From contig DAHUXN010000016.1 in NCBI GenBank assembly GCA_027307115.1, forward strand, positions 1-42,555: a stretch of 42,555 nt of DNA. The letters are read 5' to 3'. The stretch comes from Acidobacteriota bacterium. GTDB lineage: Bacteria; Acidobacteriota; Terriglobia; Acidiferrales; UBA7541. The translations under genes and the position numbers were made by a program. The notes under the pieces are model-generated. The model was not told where the DNA came from. It worked only from the letters and a program-made list of their open reading frames with translations, and made no database searches. This document shows positions 1-7,643 of this stretch, piece after piece (the first letter of the stretch is position 1; the number at the start of each line of letters is the position of its first letter).

Positions 1-1
1 C

Positions 2-595
2 GTCAGCTTCAACGATCTTGTCAGCGCCGCCTACGTTGCCAAAACGCTTCCTCCCGGCGTCGAGCCGGGTCTCGAAGCCACCACCTTCTTCGAGCCTACC
101 AATTTCACTTTTCCGTTTGGCACGCACATTTGCGTTGTCGAAATCGACCGCGATACGGGTGACGTCAAACTCAAGAAATACGTCGCCGTGGACGATTGCG
201 GCAACGTCATCAATCCGATGCTGGTCGATGGTCAGGTCCACGGCGGCATCGTCCAGGCCATCGGCCAAGTGCTTTTCGAAGAGGCCGTTTACGACGCCGA
301 AGGCCAGCTCATCACGGGCGAGCTCACCGATTACGCTTTGCCCCACGCCGCCGATATTCCGCACATGGAGACGTCGCGCACCGTCACTCCCACGCCCGTC
401 AATCCGATGGGCGTGAAAGGCGTCGGCGAAGCAGGCACCATCGGAGCCACTCCGTGTGTCGTCAACGCCGTCGTCGACGCGCTTGCGCCGCTCGGCATCA
501 CGCACGTTGATTTGCCCATCAAACGCGAACGCATCTGGAGCCTTTTGCAGAAATCCGCTCCACGCGCAAAAGCGAAATCCGGGAGGGCGCAATGA
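2..595 (+). CDS. coxL: Molybdenum hydroxylase large subunit, CoxL/xanthine dehydrogenase family (3' end only)
   Basis: This is the C-terminal 197 residues of a molybdopterin-binding large subunit; the gene begins before the window. Reading from base 2 the frame is open to a TGA at 593-595. Visible family signatures are the stretch VDDCGNVINPMLVDGQVHGG and the active-site loop GVGEAGTIGATP, whose glutamate is the conserved base near the molybdenum in this enzyme family. The enzymes oxidise CO, xanthine, aldehydes or related substrates. The loop that separates true CO dehydrogenases (form I) from relatives lies in the missing N-terminal part, so the substrate cannot be named. The stop overlaps the start of the next gene (ATGA), which indicates translational coupling in a cox-type operon. 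No small 2Fe-2S subunit gene is visible; it may lie upstream of the window. Confidence 0.9.
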   Translation, partial: VSFNDLVSAAYVAKTLPPGVEPGLEATTFFEPTNFTFPFGTHICVVEIDRDTGDVKLKKYVAVDDCGNVINPMLVDGQVHGGIVQAIGQVLFEEAVYDAEGQLITGELTDYALPHAADIPHMETSRTVTPTPVNPMGVKGVGEAGTIGATPCVVNAVVDALAPLGITHVDLPIKRERIWSLLQKSAPRAKAKSGRAQ

Positions 596-1506
596 TTCCA
601 GCCGAGTTCGAATATCAGGCTCCGAAAACTCTGGACGAAGCCCTGCGCGCGCTCGGACGCCACGGCGACGAAGCAAAGATTCTTGCCGGCGGCCACAGCC
701 TGTTGCCCATGATGAAGCTGCGGCTGGCTTCACCGCGTTATGTCGTCGATATTGGACGCATCCGCGGCATGGATTACATTCGCGAGGAGCGCGACAAAAT
801 CGCCATCGGCGCGCTGGTCACGCACGCGCAAGTCACCACCTCGGAATTGCTGCGCGCGAAGTGCCCTCTGCTCCCTGAAACCGCCTCGGAAATCGGCGAC
901 ATGCAGGTGCGCAATCGCGGCACGATTGGCGGCAGCATCGCTCACGCCGATCCCGCCGCGGATTATCCTGCCTCCATTCTCGCGCTCGACGCCGAAATGG
1001 TCGTGCAATCCAGTTCCGGCAAACGCACCATTCCTGCCGCCGACTTTTTCGTTGACCTGCTCACCACGCAAATCCGTCCCGGCGAAATTTTGACGGAAGT
1101 CCGCGTGCCCGTCAAACGCGCCGGTGAAGGCACGGCCTACAAGAAATTCCACCAGCCCGCATCAGGATTCGCGATCGTCGGCGCCGCCGCCCGCGTCATC
1201 GCCAGCAAAGCTGGGCAAATCGAAGACGTCGCCCTCGGCATGACCGGCGTAGGCTCAAAAGCCTATCGCGCGACCGCTGTCGAGAAATCGCTGCGCGGAA
1301 AAACTGCCAGCGAGTCTCTGATCGCCGAGGCGTGCGGCAAGGCCGCGCAAGGCATCGACCCGCTCGCCGATATTTTCGCCTCCGCCGAATATCGCCGCGA
1401 AATGGCCAGCGTTTTTGCGCGTAGAGCCATCATCAGCGCGCTCGAAAAGGCCATGGGACGCGCATCCAGTCCGTCCAAGGGCGCGGCGCCAGGCAAAACC
1501 AAGTGA
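592..1506 (+). CDS. coxM: Molybdenum hydroxylase FAD-binding medium subunit (CoxM family)
   Basis: A 304-residue FAD subunit of a CO/xanthine dehydrogenase-type enzyme, passing electrons from the iron-sulfur subunit to FAD. The two FAD-binding motifs of the family are present: AGGHSLLP at residues 32-39 and TIGGSIAHADPAAD at 111-124. The C-terminal CO dehydrogenase flavoprotein domain follows, with ALGMTGVGSKAYRA near 215-230. Length is normal for the family (about 280-300). The ATG overlaps the coxL stop by four bases, and a GGGAGG ribosome binding site lies inside coxL at 581-586. The next gene again overlaps by four bases (GTGA). The order large-medium-CoxG suggests one operon. The C-terminus is lysine- and serine-rich and probably disordered. 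Confidence 0.93.
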   Translation: MIPAEFEYQAPKTLDEALRALGRHGDEAKILAGGHSLLPMMKLRLASPRYVVDIGRIRGMDYIREERDKIAIGALVTHAQVTTSELLRAKCPLLPETASEIGDMQVRNRGTIGGSIAHADPAADYPASILALDAEMVVQSSSGKRTIPAADFFVDLLTTQIRPGEILTEVRVPVKRAGEGTAYKKFHQPASGFAIVGAAARVIASKAGQIEDVALGMTGVGSKAYRATAVEKSLRGKTASESLIAEACGKAAQGIDPLADIFASAEYRREMASVFARRAIISALEKAMGRASSPSKGAAPGKTK

Positions 1507-1961
1507 AGGTGCAGGGAACGGCGTCGCTTCCCGCGCCGCGCCAGCAGGTTTGGGATCTTCTGAACGATCCCGAACGTCTCGCGAAGTTGCTTCCCGGCGC
1601 GGAACGTCTCGAGCCCGACGGGCCTGACCGTTACAAAGTACAGATGAAGTTCGGCATCGCCGCCTTCTCCGGAAAATTCCAGGGCTCCGTCGAACTCGCC
1701 GAAAAAAAGCCGCCGGAGTCGCTGAAAATGCGAGTCGACGGCCGCGGCGCGCCCGGCTTCTTGAAGGGCGAAGGCACGCTTTCGCTGCACGAAAAAAGCG
1801 GTGTCACGGAAGTGCATTACGAAGGCGAAGCGCAGGTCGGAGGCGTTATTGCGTCGGTGGGCCAGCGAATGATCGAAGTTGCGTCAAAGAAAGTTATCCA
1901 GCAATTTTTCGATGCTGCTGCCGCCGAATTGAAGGATTCAGCCGGAAGGGAGCGCTCCTAA
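1503..1961 (+). CDS. coxG: CoxG-like SRPBCC-domain protein
   Basis: A 152-residue protein of the CO dehydrogenase subunit G family (polyketide cyclase/START-like SRPBCC fold). It opens with the typical KVQGTASLPAPRQQVWDLLN, followed by LPGAERLE and a central GKFQGSVELAEKKPPESLKM. In cox operons CoxG is an accessory protein, proposed to anchor the enzyme to the membrane or bind a hydrophobic ligand; it is not a catalytic subunit. The start is GTG at 1503, overlapping the coxM stop in GTGA, so translation is probably coupled. An amphipathic C-terminal helix, VGQRMIEVASKKVIQQFFDA, closes the fold. It is the last gene of the visible operon: about 160 bases without a gene follow. Confidence 0.88.
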   Translation: MKVQGTASLPAPRQQVWDLLNDPERLAKLLPGAERLEPDGPDRYKVQMKFGIAAFSGKFQGSVELAEKKPPESLKMRVDGRGAPGFLKGEGTLSLHEKSGVTEVHYEGEAQVGGVIASVGQRMIEVASKKVIQQFFDAAAAELKDSAGRERS

Positions 1962-2125
1962 ATCCGAAATTGCGTCTTTGTGCGTACTCTTATTGTTGCG
2001 AAACAAAATCTTGGTTGTCAGTAGCGCTTTGTCGTGGGGCTCGATTTGAATCGCGGCACACGCGACTGGCATCTATCTGACTGGCGGGCGTTATTTTTTA
2101 TTTCAAACCTTCAAGGAGCGTGGTC

Positions 2126-2446
2126 ATGAGGAAAGCAGGACTTTTGTGCAGTGCAATTTTGATGGTCGCGGGTTTGGCGATGGCGGCCCAGAAGCAGCAA
2201 ACATTCACCGGAGCGATCAGCGACAGCATGTGCGGCGCAAGCCACATGATGCAAGGCAGCGCAAAGGATTGCACGCTGAAATGTGTCAAGGACGGCAGCA
2301 AGTTCGTCCTCGTCGATCCTGCGGGGAAAGTGTACCAGCTGAGCGACCAGAAGGCTCCTGAAGCGTTCGCTGGAGCAAACGTGAAAGTCACCGGCACGCT
2401 CAACGGCGACACCATCACGGTGAAATCCATCGCTGCCGCCAAGTAG
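2126..2446 (+). CDS. Small secreted protein with SDSMCG motif (acidobacterial family)
   Basis: A 106-residue exported protein of unknown function. The start at ATG 2126 is chosen because AAGGAG at 2113-2118 sits seven bases before it; a GTG at 2120 has no such spacing. A signal peptide is clear (MRKAGLLCSAILMVAGLAMA, then AQ). The mature part begins FTGAISDSMCGASHMM and has a second cysteine pair, CTLKCVKDGSKFVLVD, then GKVYQLSDQKAPEAFAG and a final VKVTGTLNGDTITVKSIAA strand. Small proteins with this pattern are common in Acidobacteria and resemble an OB-like or copper-binding-sized beta domain, but I do not know a function. The Cys/His/Met pattern (MCG-HMM-C-C) could bind a metal; that is inference. 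It appears monocistronic. Confidence 0.85.
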   Translation: MRKAGLLCSAILMVAGLAMAAQKQQTFTGAISDSMCGASHMMQGSAKDCTLKCVKDGSKFVLVDPAGKVYQLSDQKAPEAFAGANVKVTGTLNGDTITVKSIAAAK

Positions 2447-2595
2447 CGCCGTCGCGCAAAACTTTTCTCTCGCGCAACCCGCATCTTCCAACGTATCTTG
2501 TGCGGGCCGGCAACGTTTGCACTCCGATTCGCGAGTGCACCGTGTTGCTGGCCCGCATTTGTGTGTCAGCACGCTTTTTGCCCAGTAGAGGTCGG

Positions 2596-2826
2596 ATGCT
2601 CAACGCGTTGCGCTATTACTGGATGGTTGCCAAAGGGTACCGCCTGCGCCCTTGGCGAAGTCCGTATTTGCAGTGGCGCATGGAGACTTTTTTCGGCGCG
2701 GAAGCCGATAAACTCGACGCGCGCAAATTCCTGCATCTCATGTGGCGCGAGCGCGCCAGAATGAAAAGCTTCGCCGCTTGGGCCGCCGAACTTCGCCGCG
2801 CGCAAAAACGTAATTCGCGTTTTTGA
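2596..2826 (+). CDS. Small conserved hypothetical protein, aromatic and basic
   Basis: A 76-residue protein starting MLNALRYYWMVAKGYRLRPW. I chose ATG 2596, preceded by AGAGG at 2587-2591, because the upstream in-frame part looks non-coding. The protein is rich in W, Y, R and A, with no signal peptide or transmembrane segment. It looks largely helical, with a charged end (ERARMKSFAAWAAELRRAQK). I recall small proteins with the same opening from acidobacterial genomes but know of no function. It stands alone between the secreted protein at 2126 and the convergent gene at 2855. The gene call rests on the coherent protein-like composition and the start site. Confidence 0.65.
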   Translation: MLNALRYYWMVAKGYRLRPWRSPYLQWRMETFFGAEADKLDARKFLHLMWRERARMKSFAAWAAELRRAQKRNSRF

Positions 2827-2854
2827 ATCGCGAAATTTGCGCGTTTGTGAATTG

Positions 2855-3277
2855 TCACCGCTCTGCGATCGGAATCACGAACCGCAGAGCAGTGTGCGTG
2901 GTTGAAAAACTGCAAACCTTATTGTCCGTTAGGCCCGCTGCTTTTCCCGCTTGAATCACGTCGATTTCGCGGATGTGCGGCTGGCCCTTGGGATAAACCA
3001 CCCAGATCGCGCCGTTTTTCTGGATCGAACGCGCCAGCGATTCCAGCCGCGAAAGGTCGCCGCGAGCCTCCGCGGAAAAGAAAATCAGATCGGCATCGGC
3101 GATGCGTTTCCCGCGCGAGTACTCCGGTACGCGGGCGCTCAAATCAGCGAGGAATTCAGCGGACTCGACACCCAGCACGGCGACGCGTTGCCCAGCCTTC
3201 ACGCCCAGCTTATCGACCAACAACCGGTGCGAGTAATCACGTTCCGGCGGCCGTTTGTTCTTTGAATCGTGCGTCAT
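2855..3277 (-). CDS. DUF3052-type protein
   Basis: A 140-residue protein matching the pattern of DUF3052: an N-terminal YSHRLLVDKLGVKAGQRVAVLG resembling a nucleotide-binding strand-turn, then DLIFFSAEARGDLSRLESLARSIQKNGAIWVVYPKG and a C-terminal KVCSFSTTHTALRFVIP. The fold resembles a Rossmann or methyltransferase-like core, but no catalytic residues are known to me. I start at the ATG ending at 3277 (MTHDSKNKRPPERDYS) because the extension further upstream is arginine- and cysteine-rich, unlike the family, and overlaps the preceding gene. It lies 31 bases downstream of the DinB gene on the same strand and is probably co-transcribed with it. Confidence 0.85.
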   Translation of the reverse strand: MTHDSKNKRPPERDYSHRLLVDKLGVKAGQRVAVLGVESAEFLADLSARVPEYSRGKRIADADLIFFSAEARGDLSRLESLARSIQKNGAIWVVYPKGQPHIREIDVIQAGKAAGLTDNKVCSFSTTHTALRFVIPIAER

Positions 3278-3308
3278 CGTTTCTGCGGCTGAATAGCTGC
3301 ATCTTCGG

Positions 3309-3815
3309 CTAAAACACCTGCTCATCCGCCGAAGGCCCGTAAATCGACGGCACCGGCACATCATTCAGTCGCAGATACACACCGAGCTGCGCGCGATGAT
3401 GAATCATGTGATTCATCACGAAGCCGCGTAACACCGCAATCTTCGGGAGGGTAAAGATTGTTTTGCCGTTGGCGATCAGCGACCACGGCTTCATCAACTC
3501 CTCATCGCTCGCTCCCGCAATCGCCACACGCCCCGCCGCCGCGCGCTTGTCGAACTCCTCCAGCAATTGCTTCCGCGAGCCCATCACCAGCGGCACATTC
3601 TTTGGATCTCCCTGGCGAATCTCGATGGAATTCTGCAGAATTGTCTCCTTCGCCCAGCCGGGGAGCTCCGCCAAGTGTCCCGCGAGCCGTCCCATCGGCA
3701 TCGATTTCTCGTGAGGCTTGTAGTCCGGCTTTCCTTCCGGGACGCGCTCCAGCACTTTTCGCGTATTCCCTATTTCGTGATCGAATTCAGGTAAAATTCC
3801 ATCTCGTATTGCCAT
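3309..3815 (-). CDS. DinB family metal-binding four-helix protein
   Basis: A 168-residue DinB/YfiT-like protein. These form a four-helix bundle holding a divalent metal through three histidines, and many act as thiol-dependent transferases; others have no known role. The pattern here is LAGHLAELPGWAKE (His near residue 47) and MNHMIHHRAQLGVYLRLN (His near 137 and 141), the usual positions. The ending VPSIYGPSADEQ is also typical. A strong ribosome binding site, GAGGAGG, lies just before the ATG (in the + strand cctcctc at about 3820-3826). No signal peptide, so cytoplasmic. It heads a probable two-gene unit with the DUF3052 gene. Confidence 0.9.
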   Translation of the reverse strand: MAIRDGILPEFDHEIGNTRKVLERVPEGKPDYKPHEKSMPMGRLAGHLAELPGWAKETILQNSIEIRQGDPKNVPLVMGSRKQLLEEFDKRAAAGRVAIAGASDEELMKPWSLIANGKTIFTLPKIAVLRGFVMNHMIHHRAQLGVYLRLNDVPVPSIYGPSADEQVF

Positions 3816-4289
3816 TTTTTCCTCCTCAATTTGGGAAATTCAAAAGGTTGCGGCCTTCCGCCCGCTCGCCATAGGATGCGCCCATGCCACACCGGATGCA
3901 ACCCGCGGGCAGTTCTTCCACAGCCACTGCTTCTGACAAACTCCCGCCATTGTGCTACGCTCTTTCAGAGGCAGCAGTTCGATGCCAGCGGCAATGCAGC
4001 AGCAGAAGCAGAATGGCTCGCGCGTTGCATCCCCCACTTCAGAGTCACAAGCCAGCCCAAATTCGGCCATTTCTAATCGGTACAACAAATTATTAGAATT
4101 TCTCGTAACTCGCACAAAACAAAGGAGCGGTGCCAATTCTAATCGGTACAAAAACCACATTTCGCAAGCGGCGCTTTTTGATCGTACAGAGACCTAAAAT
4201 AATTCTGGGAAAGGTTCGGTTCTCTCGGTCTTGAGCGCGAGACTGAGCGGATCGACCATATGAATTGAGTTAAACGGAGCTAACGTGAC
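3816..4289. other. Intergenic region between the DinB and SnoaL genes
   Basis: About 480 bases without a convincing gene. The open frames here lack ribosome binding sites and have odd composition (runs of C and Q from cag/tgc repeats near 3965-4020). The base composition becomes AT-richer from 4060 to 4240. The only structure seen is a direct repeat at 4066-4088 and 4132-4154, listed separately. The region must hold divergent promoters for the genes on either side, but I could not assign boxes. Confidence 0.6.
4066..4154. repeat. Imperfect 23-bp direct repeat, 66-bp period
   Basis: TTCTAATCGGTACAA occurs at 4071-4085 and again at 4137-4151. Allowing one mismatch on each side, the match extends to 4066-4088 and 4132-4154 (21 of 23 identical). 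Between the copies, TTAGAATTTC at 4092-4101 carries the inverse of the TTCTAA half. The pair sits in the AT-rich leader 150-220 bases upstream of the SnoaL-type gene. It could be a double operator or the scar of a small duplication. Confidence 0.6.
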
Positions 4290-4304
4290 GGAGGTGATTG
4301 GCAC

Positions 4305-4655
4305 ATGGTTCTGAGCGCAAGAGAAGTCGTCATGTCTTATATCAAGGCAATGGACAATAGGGACTATGCGGCTGCTCGAAAGTGTTTGCCCGATACTCTC
4401 TTAGTCAAGGGACCTGCCGGCGAAGCGTTCCGGGGTCCGGACGAGTTTCTTAAAATGATGGAGAATCAGCGCGGAAAGTATGACATCAAGAAAATTTTTG
4501 TGGACGGGAATGATGTTTGCCTGCTTTACGATTTTGCTACTCAGGCTGTGACTACGTTTTTCTGCTCCTGGTACCAGGTTAAAGATGGAAAGATAACTTC
4601 AATCCAGACTGTTTTCGATCCTCGCGCGTTTGCTGCAGCGCAGGAAAAGAGGTAA
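4305..4655 (+). CDS. SnoaL-like (NTF2-fold) protein
   Basis: A 116-residue protein with the pattern of the SnoaL-like/NTF2 fold: an N-terminal helix AREVVMSYIKAMDNRDYAAA, LPDTLLVKGPAGEAFRGPDEFLKMM, then beta strands ending FFCSWYQVKDGKITSIQTVFDPRAFA. Members of this fold range from small isomerases to ligand-binding proteins, so no reaction can be given. The start is supported by GGAGGTGAT at 4290-4298, six bases before the ATG. Cytoplasmic. It precedes the radical SAM gene by 69 bases on the same strand and may share its transcript. The repeat pair at 4066-4154 lies upstream and may regulate it. Confidence 0.85.
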   Translation: MVLSAREVVMSYIKAMDNRDYAAARKCLPDTLLVKGPAGEAFRGPDEFLKMMENQRGKYDIKKIFVDGNDVCLLYDFATQAVTTFFCSWYQVKDGKITSIQTVFDPRAFAAAQEKR

Positions 4656-4724
4656 TTGTCGCTTAATCTTTTTCGGAGAAAACGGCCGCCGCGGGCGGAT
4701 GCAAAACATTACGGCAGACTAAAA

Positions 4725-5855
4725 ATGAGCCGTCTCAACATTCTCCAAAAATCCGATTCGCTTCACGAAGCCCGTTGGTGGGACGTTGACGCCAGCGGCA
4801 AAGTGCATTGCTATCTCTGCCCGCGCCACTGCCATATCGGAGACGGGCAAACGGGCTTCTGCTTCATCCGCGTCAATCAAGGCGGAAAGCTTTATAGTCG
4901 GGGTTACGCATCGCCCGCCGCGATTCAAATTGATCCCATCGAGAAAAAACCGCTCAACCATTTTTTACCTGGCACAAGAATTCTTTCCCTCGGTACGGCG
5001 GGATGCAACATGGGCTGCTTCTTCTGTCAGAACTGGGACATCTCGAAGTCGCGCAGCGATCAAGTGCATTCGACGCATCTCGAACCCGCGCAAGTCGTCG
5101 AACTCGCCATCCACCACGACTGCCCCTCGATCGCGTTCACTTACAACGAGCCCACCATCTGGGCCGAGTACGTCATCGACATTTGCGAAGTGGCGCACAA
5201 ACACGGCCTAAAAACCGTGATGGTGACGAACGGTTACATCACGCGCGAAGCCTTCCACGACGTTTACGATCATATCGATGCCGCAAATGTGGATTTGAAA
5301 GCCTTCACCGAAAAGTTCTACGGCAGAATCACGCTGACGCATCTCGAACCCGTCCTCGAAACGCTCCTGCGCCTGAAGAACGAGGCGAATGTCTGGTTCG
5401 AGCTCACAAATTTGATGATCCCCACTCTCAATGATGACGAAACAGAAACGCGGAGACTCGCCGACTGGATTCTTGCAAATCTTGGACCCGACGTGCCTCT
5501 GCATTTCACTGCATTTCATCCCGATTTCAAATTGCGCGACAAGCCGCGCACGCCTCCGGAAACATTGCACCGCGCGCGCAAAATTGCTCTCGACGCGGGA
5601 TTGCATTACGTCTACGAAGGGAATATTTTCAGCGATGCCGCGAACACTTCCTGCCCAAAATGCGGCGAGCTCCTCGTCAAGCGTTCCTGGCACAATGTGC
5701 TGCAGTTTCGCGTCGTCGACGGCGCATGCCCCAAGTGCGGCCATCGCATCCCCGGAAATTGGGCCATCCCCGACAACGCCGCGCCCGGTGCTTCGCATCG
5801 CAAAACCAAATCACTAGCCAGCGCGAACGACGACTTCGAAATCTTGAATCTGTAA
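4725..5855 (+). CDS. amrS: AmmeMemoRadiSam-type radical SAM enzyme (AmrS)
   Basis: A 376-residue radical SAM protein. The 4Fe-4S/SAM motif is CNMGCFFC (Cys94, Cys98, Cys101), preceded by SLGTAG and followed by QNWDISKS as in AmrS and PflA-like activases. The N-terminal CYLCPRHCHIGDGQTGFC (about residues 29-46) and the C-terminal zinc ribbon (CPKCGELL ... CPKCGHRIPGNW) are characteristic of AmrS rather than of classic PflA. The family is usually encoded with AMMECR1-like and Memo-like proteins, and its substrate is unknown; neither partner is in this window. I prefer ATG 4725 over a TTG at 4656, because the family starts shortly before the CxxC segment and the extra 23 residues are basic and atypical. 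Probably co-transcribed with the SnoaL gene. Confidence 0.9.
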   Translation: MSRLNILQKSDSLHEARWWDVDASGKVHCYLCPRHCHIGDGQTGFCFIRVNQGGKLYSRGYASPAAIQIDPIEKKPLNHFLPGTRILSLGTAGCNMGCFFCQNWDISKSRSDQVHSTHLEPAQVVELAIHHDCPSIAFTYNEPTIWAEYVIDICEVAHKHGLKTVMVTNGYITREAFHDVYDHIDAANVDLKAFTEKFYGRITLTHLEPVLETLLRLKNEANVWFELTNLMIPTLNDDETETRRLADWILANLGPDVPLHFTAFHPDFKLRDKPRTPPETLHRARKIALDAGLHYVYEGNIFSDAANTSCPKCGELLVKRSWHNVLQFRVVDGACPKCGHRIPGNWAIPDNAAPGASHRKTKSLASANDDFEILNL

Positions 5856-5896
5856 AAGTCATGAACCGACTTCGCAAATCCAGCTTTCGTCAAAGC

Positions 5897-5914
5897 ACGG
5901 TTTCAGCCGTGCCG
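5897..5914. repeat. REP-like hairpin GCACGG/CCGTGC
   Basis: GCACGGTTTCAGCCGTGC forms a 6-bp perfect stem with a 6-base loop in the 145-base gap between the AmrS gene and the next CDS. Short hairpins of this type (an inverted ggcacggctgaaaccgtgcc form) recur in acidobacterial genomes; that statement is from memory. No second copy was seen in this window. It could also act as a weak, T-poor terminator or a mRNA 3'-end stabiliser. Confidence 0.45.
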
Positions 5915-6000
5915 AATGGCGTATCCCTTATAGGGACTTTACCCCCTGAGGTCGGTCCTGTGTCTCGTGAGGATAGGGTTACTCTAAAGGAGGAGGTGCG

Positions 6001-6492
6001 ATGAACAAACTCCGGGGAACTGCAATTACGATTCTCGCTGCGGGCGCCTTGGCGTGCGCGGCGTTGGCGATGGCGCAAGCGAGGGAACCCGCGCCCGTCG
6101 TCCCGCATGATCCGATGGTGTTTCAGGCGCCAAACGCAGTACGCACAACGGGCGTCAACGTCGTGCGGCTGATTAACACAGCAGAAGCGGAATACAAGAG
6201 CGCGCATGGCGGTTATGCGACATGGCCTGAACTCTACCGCTCGGGCATTATCGCGAAGCACGAAAAGCTGGGGCTGATGTTTGGCAACCTGAATCTAAGC
6301 GAGGGCCCTGAAGTCGTTCCCGGCTGGACGCTCGCCATGATCGTCGCCGCCGACGGTCAAAGTTACGAATTATCGCTGCGCAATTTAAAGGACAAATGCC
6401 AGTTTTCATTTTTCAGCGATCAGCGCGGCTTGATTTATGAAGGCAATGTCATTGGTTGTGAGACGGCCCAAGCCATCCTCGTGCATCACTAA
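6001..6492 (+). CDS. Secreted hypothetical protein, pilin-C-terminus-like
   Basis: A 163-residue exported protein with a clear signal peptide (MNKLRGTAITILAAGALACAALAMAQA). The mature part contains VVRLINTAEAEYKSAHGGYATWPEL, which resembles the helix after the cleavage site in type IV pseudopilin-like proteins, but there is no prepilin peptidase site. Two cysteines late in the chain (KDKCQFSFF and VIGCETAQ) may form a disulfide. A very strong ribosome binding site, AAGGAGGAGGTG, spans 5987-5998. No function is known. The neighbours do not suggest a secretion operon. Confidence 0.82.
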   Translation: MNKLRGTAITILAAGALACAALAMAQAREPAPVVPHDPMVFQAPNAVRTTGVNVVRLINTAEAEYKSAHGGYATWPELYRSGIIAKHEKLGLMFGNLNLSEGPEVVPGWTLAMIVAADGQSYELSLRNLKDKCQFSFFSDQRGLIYEGNVIGCETAQAILVHH

Positions 6493-6513
6493 ACGCATCG
6501 CGATTGCCGATGC

Positions 6514-6846
6514 TTAGTTTGCTGCGCGAAGTAATTCGCCAGCCAGCTCGGCAGCCTCGACGCCCGTAAGTCGCGAGCGCTGGTTCAGCGGGTTCCACGG
6601 CAAGTCCGGGAATCCGCGCCGCGTCAATTCAGCGGGAAGATGGGCCAGAATGTTGTGCGAACTCTGCGCGAAAAGTCGCCGGATCGCTTCGAACAGAATT
6701 TCGTTATCCGCGTCGAGCCACGCGTAATCCGCAAGCATGCGAATCACGTTTCCGCGCGCCGGCGTATCTTCATTCGCGTCACAAACGAATTGAAGCAGCC
6801 GCGTTTCTTTATCAGCTCGCGAACTTGCAAAGATATTCGATGCCAT
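6514..6846 (-). CDS. Hypothetical protein, helical, 110 residues
   Basis: A 110-residue cytoplasmic protein (MASNIFASSRADKETRLLQF ...). I do not recognise a family. It looks all-helical with an acidic and leucine-rich composition (NVIRMLADYAWLDADNEILF, ELAGELLRAAN at the end), recalling small repeat or DNA-associated helical proteins, but no motif can be named. It ends 21 bases past the convergent gene at 6001-6492. The start is the first ATG of the open frame, with only a weak upstream purine stretch. The codon use and the absence of a better frame support a real gene. Confidence 0.6.
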   Translation of the reverse strand: MASNIFASSRADKETRLLQFVCDANEDTPARGNVIRMLADYAWLDADNEILFEAIRRLFAQSSHNILAHLPAELTRRGFPDLPWNPLNQRSRLTGVEAAELAGELLRAAN

Positions 6847-6912
6847 CGCAGTGGCTCGGAATAAACAGGCCGCGCTCGATTATATGGGGAAGTTGAAAGC
6901 CGAAGAAGAGGA

Positions 6913-7434
6913 TTACAGAGTCGCGTCGGTGAACAGCGCCGCTGCGTCAGCCTCGCTGATCACCCCGCGCTTGACGAGCAGCCGAACCAGCTTTTGGGCT
7001 GTGTCCGCAGGCACCTGTTTTGCGGGCGCTCGGGTCGGTGCTTGAGAAGCATCGAAGCTGGGAGGCTTCGCGGCGGTGAGTTCCACTAACCACGCGTCCA
7101 ACGCGCGCGCTCGCTCGGGCGGCATGGCGTCGAAAGCCACGCCCATCCCCAGGCCTGACTGCGAGTACGTCACCGTGCCAAGAGCCTCTATCGACACATT
7201 GTCTTTATGAAGACGCACGCGCACGCTTGAGCCCACGGGAAGCGGCATCAATGTGTCGACGAAACAGCCGCCGGGGCCGAGATCCGTGGTGCGCGTGGAA
7301 AAGCGCGTGCCTGAAATCAGCTCAATGACTTCGGCGCCTACAGTGATTTGATAGCGAAGGCCGCCACGGCGCTCGTCCGCATCGTCAAACGTTGCGGCCA
7401 ACATCGTTTTCGGCAATGTCTTAGACAGGGACAT
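6913..7434 (-). CDS. PilZ domain protein
   Basis: A 173-residue protein with an N-terminal PilZ domain (about residues 20-110): the arginine patch ERRGGLRY and the TDLGPGGCFVDT turn match the RxxxR and D/NxSxxG signatures, although the Ser of the second motif is Pro here. PilZ domains usually bind cyclic di-GMP and control motility or polysaccharide; the altered motif makes binding uncertain. After residue 115 there is a Pro/Ala-rich linker and a C-terminal helical segment, QKLVRLLVKRGVISEADAAALF, that looks like a short protein-interaction helix pair. TAGGAGAA lies before the ATG. The second PilZ gene upstream (7644-9434) is on the same strand, 209 bases away. Confidence 0.88.
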   Translation of the reverse strand: MSLSKTLPKTMLAATFDDADERRGGLRYQITVGAEVIELISGTRFSTRTTDLGPGGCFVDTLMPLPVGSSVRVRLHKDNVSIEALGTVTYSQSGLGMGVAFDAMPPERARALDAWLVELTAAKPPSFDASQAPTRAPAKQVPADTAQKLVRLLVKRGVISEADAAALFTDATL

Positions 7435-7643
7435 CTAACAATTCTCCTACGAACGAAAACAGAAAATTTGTGTGCTGCGCGCCAGAAGCGCAAGCGAAAC
7501 GGCGGCAACACCCCGATTGTGCGGGCCGAAGAGGCCGCGCGCAAGAAGTTCACCGTTGAACAGTGCGGAAAGGGAACTGACCCTGCTACTGTACGGAGGG
7601 ACAGGTACTTCGCGGATTAATTCTTGACGAAAGCACGGCGCAA

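Noticed and set aside
4656-4724. TTG start extending the radical SAM protein by 23 residues
   Set aside because: The extension is basic and atypical, and the family normally starts near ATG 4725.
7570-7612. GGGAACTGACCC ... GGGACAGGTACTT stretch, resembling REP sequences near tyrosine transposases
   Set aside because: No good stem, no second copy and no transposase nearby in the window.
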